Counted from the first letter of the stretch, positions 1 through 7,071 are shown. The stretch is DNA of 12,681 bases from Clostridia bacterium (GCA_017964105.1 JAGCSP010000032.1:1-12681), one strand, 5' to 3'. Notes: generated by a model from the letters alone, not told the origin. Made by a program: numbers and translations.

Positions 1-45
1 ATTTTATATCATTTTAGTGATACTAATATTGTTAGAGGAAAACAT

Positions 46-567
46 ATGAAAAATACAGGCATGATACGTAGAGTTGATGAATTAGGCAGAATAGTAATTC
101 CAAAGGAAATTAGAAGCACTTTTGGTCTAAAAACTGGTAGTCCACTTGATATTAGTGTAAATCAAAATGGTGCTATAGTATTAAATACTAAAAATATGAT
201 GAACAGCATCAAAGACAAAGCAGATGAGTTGTGTGATACATTGGCAACTTTAACTAATATAAGTATGGCAATTGTAGATAAGGATAGGGTGGTATCTGTA
301 TGTAATTTATCAAATAAAAGCATTGATATGCACATATCTAAAGAATTAATGGACTACATAGACAAATTTGATATTATTAAAAATAATCAAATGATTCAAA
401 ATGTGAACTTATTTAATGGTGATAGCACAATATGCACATATGTGTTACCAATATTATCTCAAACAATTTGTATTGGAGCTGTCATATGCACAAGTGAGAA
501 TATGACAGATTTTGATAAGTTAGCGTTAAAGTTTATTGCAACATATTTATCAAAACAGGTGGAGTAA
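46..567 (+). CDS. spoVT: Stage V sporulation protein T (AbrB-family regulator)
   Basis: SpoVT is a DNA-binding transcription factor that, in Bacillus, tunes forespore (sigma-G) gene expression late in sporulation. Residues 1-50 form the swapped-hairpin AbrB domain, with the diagnostic stretch TGMIRRVDELGRIVIPKEIR at residues 4-23. The remaining part, to residue 173, has the alternating hydrophobic pattern expected of the GAF-like C-terminal domain of SpoVT; plain AbrB lacks this and is about half as long. Total length (173) is close to the usual 178. The start is set by AGAGGA at 34-39, six bases before ATG, and by the family N-terminus. The flippase gene begins at the base after its stop codon, so the two are surely co-transcribed, as with spoVT-yabM in B. 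subtilis. Only 45 bases lie upstream, too few to identify a promoter. Confidence 0.96.
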   Translation: MKNTGMIRRVDELGRIVIPKEIRSTFGLKTGSPLDISVNQNGAIVLNTKNMMNSIKDKADELCDTLATLTNISMAIVDKDRVVSVCNLSNKSIDMHISKELMDYIDKFDIIKNNQMIQNVNLFNGDSTICTYVLPILSQTICIGAVICTSENMTDFDKLALKFIATYLSKQVE

Positions 568-2208
568 ATGCAAACAAAACAAAGCATTTTTCATGGTACA
601 ATTATACTTGCATTAAGCGCCATAATTTCAAAAATTATAGGCGCTTTTTATAAAATACCCCTTACTAATATTTTGGGTGCTAGTGGAGTTGGAATTTACT
701 ACATGGTTTTTCCATTTTATTCGGCAAGCATTGTGCTATGCTCATCTGGAATTGGTATTGCTACAAGTAAGCTTATTGCCAAACATAAACATAATACCAA
801 TCTTGTTCAAATGTATTTAAAAGCATCACTTTTAGTTGCTTTTATTCTGTCTTTATCTATCAGCATTCTAACTATTTTGTTATCTAAACAAATTGCATAC
901 CTGCATGGAGATATGACTATTTCATATGCTTTTGTGATCATTGCACCCGCAATACTTATTACTTCAATATTGTGCGTATTTAAAGGTTTTTTTCAAGGGT
1001 TTCAAAACATGGTGCCCACATCAATCAGTATGATAATAGAACAAATAACAAAATTGATATTTGGATATTTGTTTGCATTTGTATTTTTGAAATATGGCAT
1101 AAATTATTCTGTGTTTGGTGCATTACTTGGTATCACTATTAGTGAACTCATTACGCTTATTATAATGATAATAATTTACAATAAAAATAGTCGTAATCAT
1201 TTTCAATTATCTATAATAAAATCAAAACAAAAATTGTGTGCATTGCACACTAAAAACAATTATTTTTTGCATGATAAAAATCAGGCAACTTTTAAAGATG
1301 TTTTGTTAAGCGTAACTAAGTTATCTGTGCCATATACAATTACTAGCATAATTATCCCAATAATGGCTTTAATTGATAGTTTTTTAGTTCCAAAGTTTTT
1401 GCAATTGTCGGGAATTGAAGGCGGTGTTTCAATTACGCTTTATGGGTTGCAAAATGGGGTTGTAAATACATTAATTTCTTTGCCTGTAATTGTTACTATG
1501 TCGCTAGCAACTGTTGCCATGCCAAGTGTAAGTGAACTTACAAATGATTCATTAAAATTTACAATTTCAAATCGTGTTACAAAATTTTTAAAATCGAGTT
1601 ATATTTTATCTTTGTTTTTGAGTGTAATCATATTTGTTTTGGCTCCGCATATGATCAAATTTCTATATGGTTCAGGGCTCAAAGTTTCATCGATAGATGA
1701 GTTTAATTTTGCCACTCAAATGTTGCGTTTATCTTGTATAACAATAGTGTACACTGCAATTATGCAAACAAGTATTTCAATACTTCAAGCAATATCTGAC
1801 AACAATTACCCAATTTTTATAATGTTTTTTGCTTTTATAGTACGCATCATTGCTATGTATTTTTTAATTACAAAAACGCAACTTAATATCTATGGTGCAA
1901 TAATTGCAGACATTTTGTTTTTATCAATAATTGATGTGCTATTTATTGCTCGCTTTAACAATAAAAATCTTTTAAATTCATCTATTTTTAGCGATTTTAT
2001 ATCTCCAACAATTTCTGCAATAATGTGCACATGTGTGGGAATGGTTTTAACTAGTTATTTATCAAATTTATTTTCAGTTATATTTATTATGGCTATTACT
2101 ATTTTTACCATAAGTTTTAGTTATATGTTGTTATTGGTTATATTTAAAACTATTAAATTAAACAATATAAAAAATGTGTTAAGATTGACCTCAAAGTCAA
2201 AGGTATAA
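568..2208 (+). CDS. SpoVB/MurJ-like MOP-superfamily lipid/polysaccharide flippase
   Basis: Integral membrane protein of 546 residues with about 14 hydrophobic segments from residue 9 to about 530. Proteins of this family (SpoVB, YabM, MurJ/MviN) flip lipid-linked sugar precursors across the membrane, and several act in cortex or cell-wall peptidoglycan synthesis. Family signatures visible are YKIPLTNILGASGVGIY at residues 28-44 and FFQGFQNMVPTSISMIIEQ at 141-159. A hydrophilic, positively charged stretch at about 205-243 separates the two halves of the bundle, as is common in this family. The start is the ATG directly after the spoVT stop; its ribosome site AGGTGGAG lies in the last codons of spoVT. 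Synteny with spoVT argues for the YabM/SpoVB group rather than the essential MurJ, but sequence inspection alone cannot separate them. Confidence 0.93.
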   Translation: MQTKQSIFHGTIILALSAIISKIIGAFYKIPLTNILGASGVGIYYMVFPFYSASIVLCSSGIGIATSKLIAKHKHNTNLVQMYLKASLLVAFILSLSISILTILLSKQIAYLHGDMTISYAFVIIAPAILITSILCVFKGFFQGFQNMVPTSISMIIEQITKLIFGYLFAFVFLKYGINYSVFGALLGITISELITLIIMIIIYNKNSRNHFQLSIIKSKQKLCALHTKNNYFLHDKNQATFKDVLLSVTKLSVPYTITSIIIPIMALIDSFLVPKFLQLSGIEGGVSITLYGLQNGVVNTLISLPVIVTMSLATVAMPSVSELTNDSLKFTISNRVTKFLKSSYILSLFLSVIIFVLAPHMIKFLYGSGLKVSSIDEFNFATQMLRLSCITIVYTAIMQTSISILQAISDNNYPIFIMFFAFIVRIIAMYFLITKTQLNIYGAIIADILFLSIIDVLFIARFNNKNLLNSSIFSDFISPTISAIMCTCVGMVLTSYLSNLFSVIFIMAITIFTISFSYMLLLVIFKTIKLNNIKNVLRLTSKSKV

Positions 2209-2254
2209 TTAGAGGATATTTGGCAATTATTTACATGTTAAAAGAGGTGCAAAT

Positions 2255-2536
2255 ATGAATAGATTAGAATTAGTAAATGAGATAAGTAAATGTACAAAGA
2301 TGCCAGTAAAACAAACAGATAAATTTTTAACATCTTTTATTGATGTGGTAACTAAGGAATTAAAACAAGGTGAAAGTGTGTCACTAGTAGGTTTTGGTAA
2401 GTGGGAAGTGAGAAAAAGAGCAAAGCGTAATTGTTACAATCCACATACAAAAAAGGTGGTATCAGTGCCTGCAAGCACAGTTCCAGCATTTAAGCCAGGA
2501 AAATCGCTTAAAATGGCTGTAAATAAGAAAAAATAG
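2255..2536 (+). CDS. HU-family DNA-binding protein (first copy)
   Basis: A 93-residue HU/IHF-type nucleoid protein that bends and compacts DNA as a dimer. The N-terminal helices (1-45) are followed by GFGKWEVRKRAKR, then the DNA-binding arm with the intercalating proline in YNPHTKK, and the closing VPAFKPGKSLK. It ends in a lysine run (NKKK). It is about half identical by eye to the second HU gene 131 bases downstream; its arm and C-terminus are more basic and it carries cysteines (KCTK, RNCYN). AGAGGTG at 2243-2249 precedes the ATG. I see no acceptable promoter in the 46-base gap after the flippase, so it is probably expressed with spoVT and the flippase. In many Clostridia a hup gene sits here after mazG; this is probably that gene with mazG missing. 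Confidence 0.95.
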   Translation: MNRLELVNEISKCTKMPVKQTDKFLTSFIDVVTKELKQGESVSLVGFGKWEVRKRAKRNCYNPHTKKVVSVPASTVPAFKPGKSLKMAVNKKK

Positions 2537-2566
2537 GTCAAAATGGTGTGTTAAATACCCAAAATC

Positions 2567-2593
2567 TATCAAAAATCGCTAAATTTTTTGATA
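2567..2593 (+). terminator. AT-rich inverted repeat, possible weak terminator after HU copy 1
   Basis: TATCAAAAA (2567-2575) pairs with TTTTTGATA (2585-2593), nine base pairs with a nine-base loop. The stem is nearly all A-T and no clear U-tract follows, so as a terminator it would be weak. It lies just upstream of the promoter of the second HU gene and could instead be chance in AT-rich DNA. Confidence 0.25.
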
Positions 2594-2608
2594 TTTCCTT
2601 AAATTTGT

Positions 2609-2637
2609 TTGCCTAATTTTGCTAAAATTGTTATAAT
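2609..2637 (+). promoter_or_regulatory. Sigma-A type promoter of HU copy 2
   Basis: TTGCCT (2609-2614) and a perfect TATAAT (2632-2637) are separated by 17 bases. Transcription would start near 2644, giving a short untranslated leader with AAGGAG at 2654-2659, eight bases before the ATG. This gives the second HU gene its own transcription unit, which ends at the terminator near 2988. Confidence 0.75.
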
Positions 2638-2667
2638 TAAGTATCAAATTCATAAGGAGATAAAAAT

Positions 2668-2946
2668 ATGAATAAAGTTGAATTAGTAAAATATGTTTCT
2701 CAAGAAACAGGCCTAACACAAAAGGATGTAACTGAAGTATTTGATACAGCTCTTGCTGCAGTTACAACAGCTTTAAAGAGAGGAGAAGAAGTTGCTATCG
2801 CAGGTCTTGGCAAATTCGATGTACGTAAACGTGCAGCTCGTAAGAGTGTAAACCCAAGAACAAAAGAATTAGTATCAGTTCCAGCAAGCAAAGCTCCTGT
2901 ATTCAAAGCAGGCAAAGCATTGAAAGATGCTGTAAATGGCAAATAA
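2668..2946 (+). CDS. HU-family DNA-binding protein (second copy)
   Basis: A 92-residue HU-type nucleoid protein, a homodimeric DNA-bending architectural factor. The helical dimerisation part is residues 1-45. The core is GLGKFDVRKRAARK, and the DNA-binding arm carries NPRTKE with the intercalating proline. The C-terminus APVFKAGKALKDAV has alanine where FKPGK is more usual. Its strong ribosome site (AAGGAG), good promoter and dedicated terminator suggest this is the abundantly expressed main HU, while the upstream copy is read with the sporulation-linked genes. That division of labour is inferred from signals only. A long reading frame on the opposite strand here is a shadow. Confidence 0.96.
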   Translation: MNKVELVKYVSQETGLTQKDVTEVFDTALAAVTTALKRGEEVAIAGLGKFDVRKRAARKSVNPRTKELVSVPASKAPVFKAGKALKDAVNGK

Positions 2947-2956
2947 GCTAATTTGA

Positions 2957-2988
2957 TAAAATACCTCATTCGTTTGAGGTATTTTTTT
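2957..2988 (+). terminator. Rho-independent terminator after HU copy 2
   Basis: AAAATACCTCA (2958-2968) pairs with TGAGGTATTTT (2975-2985) around the loop TTCGTT. The stem is followed directly by a run of seven T (2982-2988). It ends the monocistronic HU transcript; the promoter-like sequence of the next gene begins four bases later. Confidence 0.88.
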
Positions 2989-2991
2989 GTT

Positions 2992-3019
2992 TTGATAATG
3001 AATATGTTTGTGTTATCAT
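2992..3019 (+). promoter_or_regulatory. Promoter of dus, placed for a leaderless transcript
   Basis: TTGATA (2992-2997) and TATCAT (3014-3019) are 16 bases apart, and TG at 3011-3012 gives an extended -10 element (TGTTATCAT). The expected start of transcription, about seven bases past the -10 box, falls at about 3026, at the dus ATG (3027). No Shine-Dalgarno sequence lies before that ATG. The boxes overlap an inverted repeat, TGATAA (2993-2998) and TTATCA (3013-3018), a possible regulator site. Confidence 0.5.
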
Positions 3020-3026
3020 ATTACAT

Positions 3027-3953
3027 ATGAAAATAGGTAATATTGAATTTAAAAACAATTTAATATTAGCACCAATGGCAGGCGTTACAGATGTTGCTTT
3101 TAGGTCTATTTGTATTTCTTGTGGTGCTGATGCGGCAGTAGGAGAGTTAATTTCTGCCAAGGCATTAGTGTATCAAAATAAAAAGACACAAGAAATGTTG
3201 GTTACTTCCCCAAATGAAAAGATTAAAATCGTTCAATTGTTTGGTAGCGAGCCAGATGTTATGGCAAAAGCGGTTAAGTTACCCCAATTAAAAAAGTTTG
3301 ATATCATAGATATCAATATGGGTTGCCCGGCACCAAAAATTGTGAATAATGGCGAAGGTGCTGCTTTAATGAAAGATATTAACCTTGCCGAGCAAATTAT
3401 AAGGGCGTGTGTAAATGCTACAGATAAACCTGTAACTGTCAAATTTAGACTTGGTTGGGACTCTAAACGCATTAATTGTGTTGAGTTTGCGCGCATGTGT
3501 GAGCGTGCCGGTGCAAGTGCAATTACTGTGCATGGTAGAACGCGTGATATGTTTTATTCTGGTAAGGCAGATTGGGGTATGATTGCAAAGGTGAAAAGTG
3601 CAGTGCATATTCCTGTAATTGCAAATGGTGATGTAAGTAATATTGAGAGTTATAATTCCATACTTAAAAAAACACATTGTGACGCTGTAATGATAGGTAG
3701 GGCAACTCTTGGAAATCCGCAAATATTTGCTGATATTGTGGGTGGAACAAAACATACCAAAATGTATTATGTAAAAAAGCATGTCAAATTACTAAGAAAG
3801 TATTATCCTGAGCGCTTTATCGTAGCACATATGCGCAAGCATTTCTTGTGGTACCTAAAAGGCATAAAGGATGGTGCAGAAATTAAGGCAAAAGTAAGTG
3901 TCAGTGACAATGTGGACAATTCCATCGAACTGATGCAAACAGTTTTAAAATAG
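3027..3953 (+). CDS. dusB: tRNA-dihydrouridine synthase, DusB type
   Basis: Flavin enzyme that reduces specific uridines in the tRNA D-loop to dihydrouridine using NAD(P)H. The FMN-binding TIM barrel shows LAPMAGVTD at residues 14-22, the catalytic-cysteine motif NMGCPAPK (Cys100), VTVKFRLGWD with Lys139, HGRTR at 169-173, NGDV at 200-203 and GRATLGNP at 224-231. A short helical domain follows to residue 308. Length is slightly below the usual 320 or so. The start is fixed by the family N-terminus (MKIGNIEFKNN), yet no ribosome site precedes it: the upstream bases are T-rich with a -10-like box ending eight bases before ATG. Firmicutes with a single Dus normally carry this DusB/Dus1-like form. 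There is no clear terminator after the gene; the pgk promoter begins within 11 bases of its stop. Confidence 0.95.
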   Translation: MKIGNIEFKNNLILAPMAGVTDVAFRSICISCGADAAVGELISAKALVYQNKKTQEMLVTSPNEKIKIVQLFGSEPDVMAKAVKLPQLKKFDIIDINMGCPAPKIVNNGEGAALMKDINLAEQIIRACVNATDKPVTVKFRLGWDSKRINCVEFARMCERAGASAITVHGRTRDMFYSGKADWGMIAKVKSAVHIPVIANGDVSNIESYNSILKKTHCDAVMIGRATLGNPQIFADIVGGTKHTKMYYVKKHVKLLRKYYPERFIVAHMRKHFLWYLKGIKDGAEIKAKVSVSDNVDNSIELMQTVLK

Positions 3954-3959
3954 CATATA

Positions 3960-3978
3960 TTATTTGCCAGGCAAATAA
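3960..3978. promoter_or_regulatory. Perfect 19-base palindrome over the pgk -35 box: candidate operator
   Basis: TTATTTGCCAGGCAAATAA is two perfect nine-base arms around a central A. It covers the whole -35 hexamer of the pgk promoter, the classical place for a repressor that blocks RNA polymerase. As RNA it would form only a weak 7-bp stem with no U-tract, so a DNA operator is likelier than a terminator. It does not match the CcpA cre or Rex consensus as I know them, and I cannot name the regulator. Confidence 0.55.
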
Positions 3979-3993
3979 GTTAAGTTATATAAT
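3964..3993 (+). promoter_or_regulatory. Sigma-A type promoter of pgk-gpmI
   Basis: TTGCCA (3964-3969) and a perfect TATAAT (3988-3993) lie 18 bases apart, giving a start near 4000. AAAGGG at 4005-4010 is the ribosome site, eight bases before the pgk ATG at 4019, so the leader is very short. The -35 box lies inside a perfect palindrome. Confidence 0.75.
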
Positions 3994-4018
3994 ATTGTGA
4001 AATAAAAGGGACAAAATT

Positions 4019-5200
4019 ATGGATAAAAAAACAATTAGAGATATTGATGTTTATGGTAAAAAAGTATTATTGCGTGTAGATTACAATGTGCCAATAAAAG
4101 ATGGTGTAATTACAGATGATACACGTATGACTGAAAGTTTGCCAACAATTAAATATTTGCTTGACAATGGTGCAAGTGTGATTTTGTGCAGTCACTTAGG
4201 TAGACCAGAAGGTGAATTTGTGAAAAAATATTCATTGTATCCTGTGGCAAAACACCTTGGAGAATTGCTTGATATGAAGGTAAAATTTGCAAAAGACGTA
4301 ATAGGTGATGATGCTTGCAAAAAATGTGAATCTTTAAAAATGGGTGAAGTATTGTTGCTAGAAAATTTGCGTTTTGAAAAGGGCGAAGAAGCAAATGATG
4401 CGGATTTTGCTCGCAAACTAGCAAGTTTTGCAGATGTTTACGTTTGTGATGCATTTGGTACATCTCATAGAAAGCATGCTTCTACATATGGTGTGGCATT
4501 ACTTATGCCTAGTTCAATAGGATTCTTGATTGAAAAAGAATTAAATGCAATTGTCGGTACAATTAGCAACCCAAAACATCCTTTTGTTGCTGTTATTGGC
4601 GGAGCAAAAGTTAGTGATAAAATTGGTATTGTAAATAGTTTGATTGATAAGGTGGACACACTTATTATTGGTGGTGCTATGGCATATACATTCCTAAAAG
4701 CATTAGGATATAATATGGGCACATCTTTAGTGGATGAAGAGAATATTTCTACAGCATTGTCTTGCCTTGATAAAGCAGCAAAAAATAATGTGGAAGTTTT
4801 GCTTCCTATTGACCATGTAATTGCACATGGCATTGAAGATAAAAAAGGTGACACCACAAAGGGTGCTAATATTCCTGATGGTTTTATGGGTGTTGATATT
4901 GGACCAAAAACAATAAAAAGATACAAAAAAACCATTCACAAAGCAAAAAGTTTGGTTTGGAATGGTCCAATGGGTGTATTTGAAAATGAAGCTTTTGCAG
5001 AAGGTACATTTAAAGTGGCAAAGGCAGTTGCAAAATGCCATGGTTACACCATAGTTGGTGGTGGCGATAGTGTAGCAGCAGTAGCAAAAGCAAATGTAAC
5101 AAAGAAAATTAATCATATTTCCACTGGTGGCGGTGCAAGTCTTAAATTATTTGAAGGCAAAGTGCTTGCGGGAGTGGATGCCATATCTAATAAGGAGTAA
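4019..5200 (+). CDS. pgk: Phosphoglycerate kinase
   Basis: Transfers phosphate from 1,3-bisphosphoglycerate to ADP in glycolysis, and the reverse in gluconeogenesis; a cytoplasmic monomer. The 393-residue length is normal. The N-domain substrate site is visible as RVDYNVP (19-25, with Asp21 and Asn23), Arg36, SHLGRPEG (58-65) and CDAFGTSHRKHAST. The C-domain nucleotide site shows GGAKVSDKI, WNGPMGVFE, GGGDSVAA and the closing STGGGASLKLFEG. RVDYNVP has tyrosine where phenylalanine is usual, a mild change. gpmI starts two bases after the stop and its ribosome site lies within the last pgk codons, so the two are translationally close and co-transcribed. The usual partners gap, tpiA and eno are absent from this window. 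Confidence 0.98.
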   Translation: MDKKTIRDIDVYGKKVLLRVDYNVPIKDGVITDDTRMTESLPTIKYLLDNGASVILCSHLGRPEGEFVKKYSLYPVAKHLGELLDMKVKFAKDVIGDDACKKCESLKMGEVLLLENLRFEKGEEANDADFARKLASFADVYVCDAFGTSHRKHASTYGVALLMPSSIGFLIEKELNAIVGTISNPKHPFVAVIGGAKVSDKIGIVNSLIDKVDTLIIGGAMAYTFLKALGYNMGTSLVDEENISTALSCLDKAAKNNVEVLLPIDHVIAHGIEDKKGDTTKGANIPDGFMGVDIGPKTIKRYKKTIHKAKSLVWNGPMGVFENEAFAEGTFKVAKAVAKCHGYTIVGGGDSVAAVAKANVTKKINHISTGGGASLKLFEGKVLAGVDAISNKE

Positions 5201-5202
5201 TT

Positions 5203-6723
5203 ATGAAAGATAAATTTGTAGGACTAATTATCTTAGATGGTTTTGGCCTTAGAGAAGAATCACACGGAAATGCAATAAGATTGGCAAATCCTGAGAATTT
5301 TAATAGATATTTTAGTGAATATCCACATACAACGCTTGAAGCCAGTGGACGTGCCGTTGGTTTACCAGAAGGGCAAATGGGCAATAGTGAAGTGGGTCAC
5401 TTAAATATTGGTGCAGGTAGAGTTGTTTATCAAAGTTTTGAAAAAATAAATAATGCCATTGCAGATAAAAGTTTTTATGATAATGAAAGTATCAACAAAG
5501 TATTTGCACATGCAATAAAGCACAATGGTACCGTGCATGTAATGGGACTACTTAGTGATGGCGGTGTGCATAGTCACATAAACCACTTATTTGCACTTCT
5601 TGATAGCGCAAATAAACATGGTGTGAAAAAATTATTTGTACACGCATTTACTGATGGTCGTGATGTATTCCGTGATAGTGCTCCAAAATATTTAAAAGCA
5701 TTACAAGAAAAACTAGGTAAATTTGGATATAAATTAGGTACTGTTTGTGGCAGAGCATATGCCATGGATAGGGAACAAAATTACGACAGAATCAAGTTGC
5801 AATATGATGCAATGTGTTATGACTTGGGTGAGCACACTCAAGATATTTATGCAAGTATTGATGCAGATTATAAAAAGGAAATTTATGATGAATTTCATAA
5901 GCCATTTATTTTAGATGGATTTGAACCCGTATCAAGCGGTGATGGTTTAATTTTCTTTAATTTCCGCGAAGATAGAGGAAGAGAATTAACAAAGGCACTT
6001 GTAGAAGATAATTTTGATGCATTTGAACGTAAAGACTTAAAAGACATTTTAATGTGTACCTTCACTGAGTATGACAAAAGTTATGTTCGTCCACTTATTG
6101 CTTGGCCAAAAGAAGATGTAACAACAAATTTATCAGCAGTAATCTCTGATGCCGGATTAAAGCAATTCAAGTGCACTGAAACTACAAAATATGCGCATGT
6201 AACATATTTTTTGAATGGTGGTATTGAGAAAGCTTATCCTGGTGAGGATAGATATTTGATTGATACAATTAAAGTGCTTAGTTTTGACCAAACACCTGCA
6301 ATGCGTGCAGTGGAAATTACAGATAAAGCAATTGAGAGAATTAAGACACAAGAATACAGTTTTATGGCATTAAATTATAGCAATACTGACATGATAGGTC
6401 ACACAGGTAATTTAAATGCAGCCATTGAAACTGTTAAAGTGGTAGATAAACAACTAGGAAGATTGGTAGATGCAATACTTTCTGTTGGTGGCACAGCGTT
6501 TATTATTGCCGACCATGGCAACGCAGAATATATGATAGATGATAGTGGTAGAGTGCTTACAGACCATACCACAAATCCAGTGCCATGCATTATTGTTAGC
6601 GAACCAAAAAAAGATATTCAACTTAGTGATGGTGGCAAACTTGGAAATGTTGCACCAACAATACTTCAATTGTTAGGTGTAAAAGCACCAAAAGAATTTG
6701 AACTACCAAGTTTAATTAAATAA
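5203..6723 (+). CDS. gpmI: 2,3-bisphosphoglycerate-independent phosphoglycerate mutase
   Basis: Interconverts 3- and 2-phosphoglycerate through a phosphoserine intermediate, and uses two Mn ions in Firmicute enzymes. Visible metal and catalytic features are LDGFG with Asp12, MGNSEVGH with the phosphoserine Ser62, GGVHSH with His123, DGRD (151-154), GRAYAMDR (183-190), FREDRGRE, TTKYAHVTYF with Lys329, NTDMIGHTG with Asp396 and His400, ADHGNAE with Asp437 and His438, and DHTTNPVP with His455. At 506 residues it is full length (usual about 510). NYSNTDM replaces the common NYANPDM. AAGGAG at the end of pgk is its ribosome site. No terminator follows; a new promoter starts 10 bases after the stop. 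Confidence 0.98.
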   Translation: MKDKFVGLIILDGFGLREESHGNAIRLANPENFNRYFSEYPHTTLEASGRAVGLPEGQMGNSEVGHLNIGAGRVVYQSFEKINNAIADKSFYDNESINKVFAHAIKHNGTVHVMGLLSDGGVHSHINHLFALLDSANKHGVKKLFVHAFTDGRDVFRDSAPKYLKALQEKLGKFGYKLGTVCGRAYAMDREQNYDRIKLQYDAMCYDLGEHTQDIYASIDADYKKEIYDEFHKPFILDGFEPVSSGDGLIFFNFREDRGRELTKALVEDNFDAFERKDLKDILMCTFTEYDKSYVRPLIAWPKEDVTTNLSAVISDAGLKQFKCTETTKYAHVTYFLNGGIEKAYPGEDRYLIDTIKVLSFDQTPAMRAVEITDKAIERIKTQEYSFMALNYSNTDMIGHTGNLNAAIETVKVVDKQLGRLVDAILSVGGTAFIIADHGNAEYMIDDSGRVLTDHTTNPVPCIIVSEPKKDIQLSDGGKLGNVAPTILQLLGVKAPKEFELPSLIK

Positions 6724-6733
6724 CTATTAGTTA

Positions 6734-6763
6734 TTGACAACTGGTGCTGTGTTGTTGTAGAAT
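6734..6763 (+). promoter_or_regulatory. Sigma-A type promoter of the small membrane protein gene
   Basis: A perfect TTGACA (6734-6739) and TAGAAT (6758-6763) lie 18 bases apart. Transcription would start around 6770, just before the ribosome site AAAGGTGG (6774-6781). It gives the 74-codon gene expression independent of gpmI, although read-through from gpmI also remains possible. Confidence 0.65.
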
Positions 6764-6790
6764 ATATGTATACAAAGGTGGAAAAGAGTT

Positions 6791-7015
6791 ATGTTTAAGG
6801 CAATGTGGAATAACTTTTATAACTGGGCAGTGCGTGATGCATCTACGCTCACAAAAACTTCAATAATACTTGTGTTATTTATTCTTGGTATGGTAACACT
6901 TGTGTTTTCAATTAAGAAAGGCAAAGATGGCAAGCCTATTAGCAATTGGTTCTTGTTTTGGGTTGCAATTCTTATTGTAGGTCTTGCAATCACATATGTC
7001 ATTTTGATTTCATAA
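6791..7015 (+). CDS. Small two-TM membrane protein, unknown function
   Basis: I do not recognise this 74-residue protein. A 22-residue, moderately polar N-terminus (MFKAMWNNFYNWAVRDASTL) precedes TM1 at about 23-41. A short basic loop follows (KKGKDGK, 42-48), then TM2 at about 53-73 ending at the C-terminus. By the positive-inside rule the loop faces the cytoplasm. The ribosome site AAAGGTGG is nine bases before ATG, and a consensus promoter and a terminator flank it, so it is a real gene. Size, topology and a place after glycolytic genes recall SecG, which often follows gpmI/eno in Firmicutes. However, SecG begins directly with TM1 and has a longer glycine-rich loop, neither of which is seen here. 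A diverged SecG cannot be excluded. Confidence 0.8.
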   Translation: MFKAMWNNFYNWAVRDASTLTKTSIILVLFILGMVTLVFSIKKGKDGKPISNWFLFWVAILIVGLAITYVILIS

Positions 7016-7033
7016 AAATCCGAAATAACAATT

Positions 7034-7071
7034 TAAAAGTCCAACTATTATAGTGGGCTTTTATTTTTTTA
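7034..7071 (+). terminator. Rho-independent terminator after the small membrane protein
   Basis: TAAAAGTCCA (7034-7043) pairs with TGGGCTTTTA (7054-7063) including one G-U pair. The stem continues after a bulged A through CTA and TAG around a short loop. A T-run (7064-7070) follows. It separates the gpmI-side transcripts from the LRR gene. Confidence 0.82.

Noticed and set aside
2185..2209. TTGACC and TATAAT at the end of the flippase gene as a promoter for HU copy 1
   Set aside because: The spacer is only 13 bases, well below the usable 15-19; the -10-like box alone also overlaps the flippase stop codon.
2209..2254. A remnant of mazG between flippase and HU copy 1
   Set aside because: Only 46 bases are present and none resemble mazG coding sequence; this is a clean absence, not a pseudogene.
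3960..3978. The pgk palindrome as a terminator for dus
   Set aside because: A one-base centre forces the RNA stem to open to about seven AT-rich pairs, and no U-tract follows; its overlap with the -35 box fits an operator better.
4149..5116. Long minus-strand open frames across pgk, and similar ones across other genes
   Set aside because: They mirror the codon pattern of the real + strand genes, lack ribosome sites and encode low-complexity sequence without recognisable domains.
6791..7015. Calling the 74-residue protein SecG
   Set aside because: Position and two-TM layout fit, but a 22-residue polar N-terminus precedes TM1 and the SecG glycine-rich loop is missing, so I left it unnamed.
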